NCBI GenBank assembly: GCA_017614315.1
Contig: JAGACA010000006.1
Coordinates: forward strand, 62,001-126,000
Source of the DNA: Clostridia bacterium
GTDB taxonomy: Bacteria > Bacillota > Clostridia > Christensenellales > CAG-138
Direction of reading: 5' to 3'
Length of the DNA: 64,000 nucleotides
In this document: positions 62,153 to 64,000 of the stretch, piece after piece
Layout of the letters: each line of letters begins with the position of its first letter
Numbering within the stretch: the first letter of the stretch is position 1
The notes under the pieces: model-generated
The model's input: the letters and a program-made list of their open reading frames with translations, nothing else
The model's database searches: none
What the model was told of the DNA's origin: nothing
Program-made: the position numbers and the translations under genes

Positions 62153-64000
62153 ATGAAGAAACTCGTCAACGAAGAAGAGATACTGGACAATATCCGCTAT
62201 CTCAAACAGCTCGCCAAGTCCTTCCCCACGCAGGAAGACGCCATGACCGAGATCGTCAACCTGAGCTCCATACTTGCTCTTCCGAAGTCGACCGAGCATT
62301 TTATGAGCGACCTTCACGGCCAGGGCGACGCGTTCGAGCATATCCTCAATAACTGCTCCGGCGTTATCAGAAACGAGATCAGCAGGCTGTTCAAGGATGA
62401 GCTCACGTTCGAGGAGATGGAGACGCTCGCGACCATAGTCTATTATCCACGGCAGAAGATAGCTCTAGAGCTGCAGCACGTCGAGGACAGGGACGCGTGG
62501 TTCAAGCGCACGCTCAGGAACCTCATCCGGCTGGGACGCAAGGTATCCAGCAAATACACGAGCTCCAGAGTCAGAAAGAACATCGATCCCCGCTTCGCCT
62601 ACATCATCGAAGAACTTCTTACCGCCAGGATCAATTTCCACGATCTCGACGCCTATTACGACGAGATATTCGATTCCATAATCAGATATGATTACGCCGA
62701 AAACGTTATCGTCGCGCTGACCGAGGCGATAAAGCGCCTTGCCGTCGAGCGCATGCACATCGTCGGCGATATCTACGACAGGGGACCCGAGCCTCACCGC
62801 ATACTCGACCTTTTGCTCGATCATCCATCCGTCGACATCCAGTGGGGCAATCACGACATACTGTGGATGGGCGCCGCGATGGGCGACAAGACCTGCATAT
62901 CCGGCGTTCTTACGAACAGTTTCCGCCACGGCAACCTCGAGCTCATTGAGGACGTGTACGGCATCAATCTCAGGCATCTTCTGATGTTCGCGCAGGACAC
63001 GTACAAATCCGCGCTCGTGTTCAGGCCGAGAAAGACCGGCGTCGATGCGTATTACGACAATCCCGAGGTCAACATCAGGGCGAAGCTGCACAAGGCGATA
63101 TTCGTCATTATGCACAAGCTCGAAGGCCAGATGATCAAGCGCAATCCCAACTTCAAGCTCGATCACAGGCTTCTCCTCGAGGGGATCAACAAGGAGCATT
63201 CGACGATCACGATCGAGGGCGTCGCACATCCCATTAAGGACGCCGACTTCCCGACTATCGACCCGAAGGATCCGTATAAGCTCACCGACGAGGAGCAGAC
63301 GATCATCGACGAGCTCCAGCAGTCTTTCATCAAGAGCCCGAGGCTCCAGCGCCATATGCGCTTCTTTATAGAGCGCGGCTCCATGTATCTCGTCGTCAAC
63401 AACAACCTCCTTTATCATGCGCTCGTTCCCATGAACGAGGACGGCTCGTTTAAGGACGTTGAGCTCGGCGGCGTCGCGCGTCACGGCAAGGAGCTGTTCG
63501 ACTATCTCGACTCCGAGGTCAAGAGGATCTACCACCTCGACCCGTCAGAGCGTACGGAGTCGGAGCTCGATCTGATGTGGTACCTCTGGTGCGGTCCCGA
63601 TTCGCCTTTCTTCGGCAAGAACAAGATGACCACGTTCGAGCGCGTCGAGATCGACGATTCCAAGACGCATAAGGAAAAGCGAAACGCCTATTATTCCTAC
63701 CAGGATACCGAGGATATGGCGATCAGGATAATGCATGAGTTCGGCATCGAAAACACCGAAAACTCCGTTATAGTCAACGGTCATATCCCCGTCGAGAAGA
63801 TCAACGGCGAGAATCCCATCAAGGCCAACGGCAAGCTCATCGTTATCGACGGCGGTTTCTCAAGGTATTATCAGAAGACGACCGGCATTGCGGGCTACAC
63901 GCTGACTTATGACTCCAGGGGACTTTACATCGTTGCGCACGAGCCGTTCGTCAGCCTCGAAAAGGCGATCGCCGAAAACGCCGATATACATGCGACCATC
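62153..64000 (+). CDS. fbp: Fructose-1,6-bisphosphatase class III, 3' end beyond window
   Basis: 616 codons are visible from ATG 62153 (GGGAGGAAAACGCA upstream) with no stop before the window edge. It matches the Firmicutes class III FBPase (about 640-670 residues). Calcineurin-type metal motifs are present: FMSDLHGQGDAFEHIL, IVGDIYDRGPEP, WGNHDILWMG and, later, VNGHIPV and KLIVIDGGFSR. It dephosphorylates fructose 1,6-bisphosphate in gluconeogenesis. Confidence 0.97.
   Translation, partial: MKKLVNEEEILDNIRYLKQLAKSFPTQEDAMTEIVNLSSILALPKSTEHFMSDLHGQGDAFEHILNNCSGVIRNEISRLFKDELTFEEMETLATIVYYPRQKIALELQHVEDRDAWFKRTLRNLIRLGRKVSSKYTSSRVRKNIDPRFAYIIEELLTARINFHDLDAYYDEIFDSIIRYDYAENVIVALTEAIKRLAVERMHIVGDIYDRGPEPHRILDLLLDHPSVDIQWGNHDILWMGAAMGDKTCISGVLTNSFRHGNLELIEDVYGINLRHLLMFAQDTYKSALVFRPRKTGVDAYYDNPEVNIRAKLHKAIFVIMHKLEGQMIKRNPNFKLDHRLLLEGINKEHSTITIEGVAHPIKDADFPTIDPKDPYKLTDEEQTIIDELQQSFIKSPRLQRHMRFFIERGSMYLVVNNNLLYHALVPMNEDGSFKDVELGGVARHGKELFDYLDSEVKRIYHLDPSERTESELDLMWYLWCGPDSPFFGKNKMTTFERVEIDDSKTHKEKRNAYYSYQDTEDMAIRIMHEFGIENTENSVIVNGHIPVEKINGENPIKANGKLIVIDGGFSRYYQKTTGIAGYTLTYDSRGLYIVAHEPFVSLEKAIAENADIHATI

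Overview
The window looks like chromosome from an endospore-forming, anaerobic Bacillota (Clostridia-type) bacterium with fairly GC-rich codon use. The grounds are the spoIIAA-spoIIAB-sigF operon, a cotJ spore-coat operon, a YtxC-like gene beside a T-box-controlled thrS, a CIRCE-controlled hrcA-grpE-dnaK-dnaJ operon, a single-chain pyruvate:ferredoxin oxidoreductase, a Firmicutes-type class III fructose bisphosphatase, and many lipoproteins and Pro/Thr-linker wall proteins. I cannot name the genus.

Layout. 1-6000: a GH2 glycosidase (cut by the window edge), a CHAP/peptidoglycan-binding exoprotein, a lipoprotein barnase with its barstar, and a Cthe_2159-like beta-helix lipoprotein. 6000-16400: aroB, the sigma-F operon, the heat-shock operon, a membrane diguanylate cyclase and a PhzF-family gene. 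16400-21300: nifJ (PFOR) and a ferredoxin-domain aldo/keto reductase. 21400-29510: the cotJ operon. 29650-35600: clostripain-type peptidase, Pr6Pr-like membrane protein, RCC1-repeat lipoprotein, a BlaI-like repressor and a SPOR protein. 35700-45450: a complete histidine utilisation operon (hutH, hutU, ftcD, hutI, fchA), a GDSL/SGNH lipoprotein, and a divergent folD-cyuA pair. 45450-64000: GntR regulator, TrkH/TrkA potassium uptake, two GNAT genes and a phosphotransferase, two tRNA-Ser genes, YacL-like PIN/TRAM and CarD genes, an ECF sigma/anti-sigma pair, deoD, thrS, ytxC-like, an NlpC/P60 protein, a WYL regulator and fbp (cut by the window edge).

The main discovery is in the cotJ operon. cotJC, a manganese-catalase-like coat gene, is split. 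Its first 136 codons (22310-22717) are in the operon. Its last 58 codons and stop (29330-29506), including the last predicted metal-ligand histidine, lie 6.6 kb downstream. The intervening 6612 bp end with a large serine recombinase next to the right junction and carry only two long cargo genes, both for cyclic-di-GMP signalling: a solute-binding-domain/degenerate GGDEF/EAL protein and a Cache-HAMP-GGDEF diguanylate cyclase. A 5-bp identity (CGGAG) marks both junctions. Crossing over there restores a 194-residue CotJC with canonical sequence and no frameshift. The excised circle junction would be a roughly 54-bp imperfect palindrome, as expected of a serine-integrase attP. This is the arrangement of the sigK 'skin' element: a sporulation gene interrupted by an element that can be cut out, probably in the mother cell. 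The layout is seen in the sequence; the developmental excision is inference.

Other points of interest are a FolD whose catalytic Lys and Gln are both replaced beside a separate cyclodeaminase gene, a G9 tract forming the ribosome binding site of the BlaI-like repressor, a duplicated tRNA-Ser 3' end flanking a 208-bp spaced segment, and a GNAT gene with an early in-frame stop.
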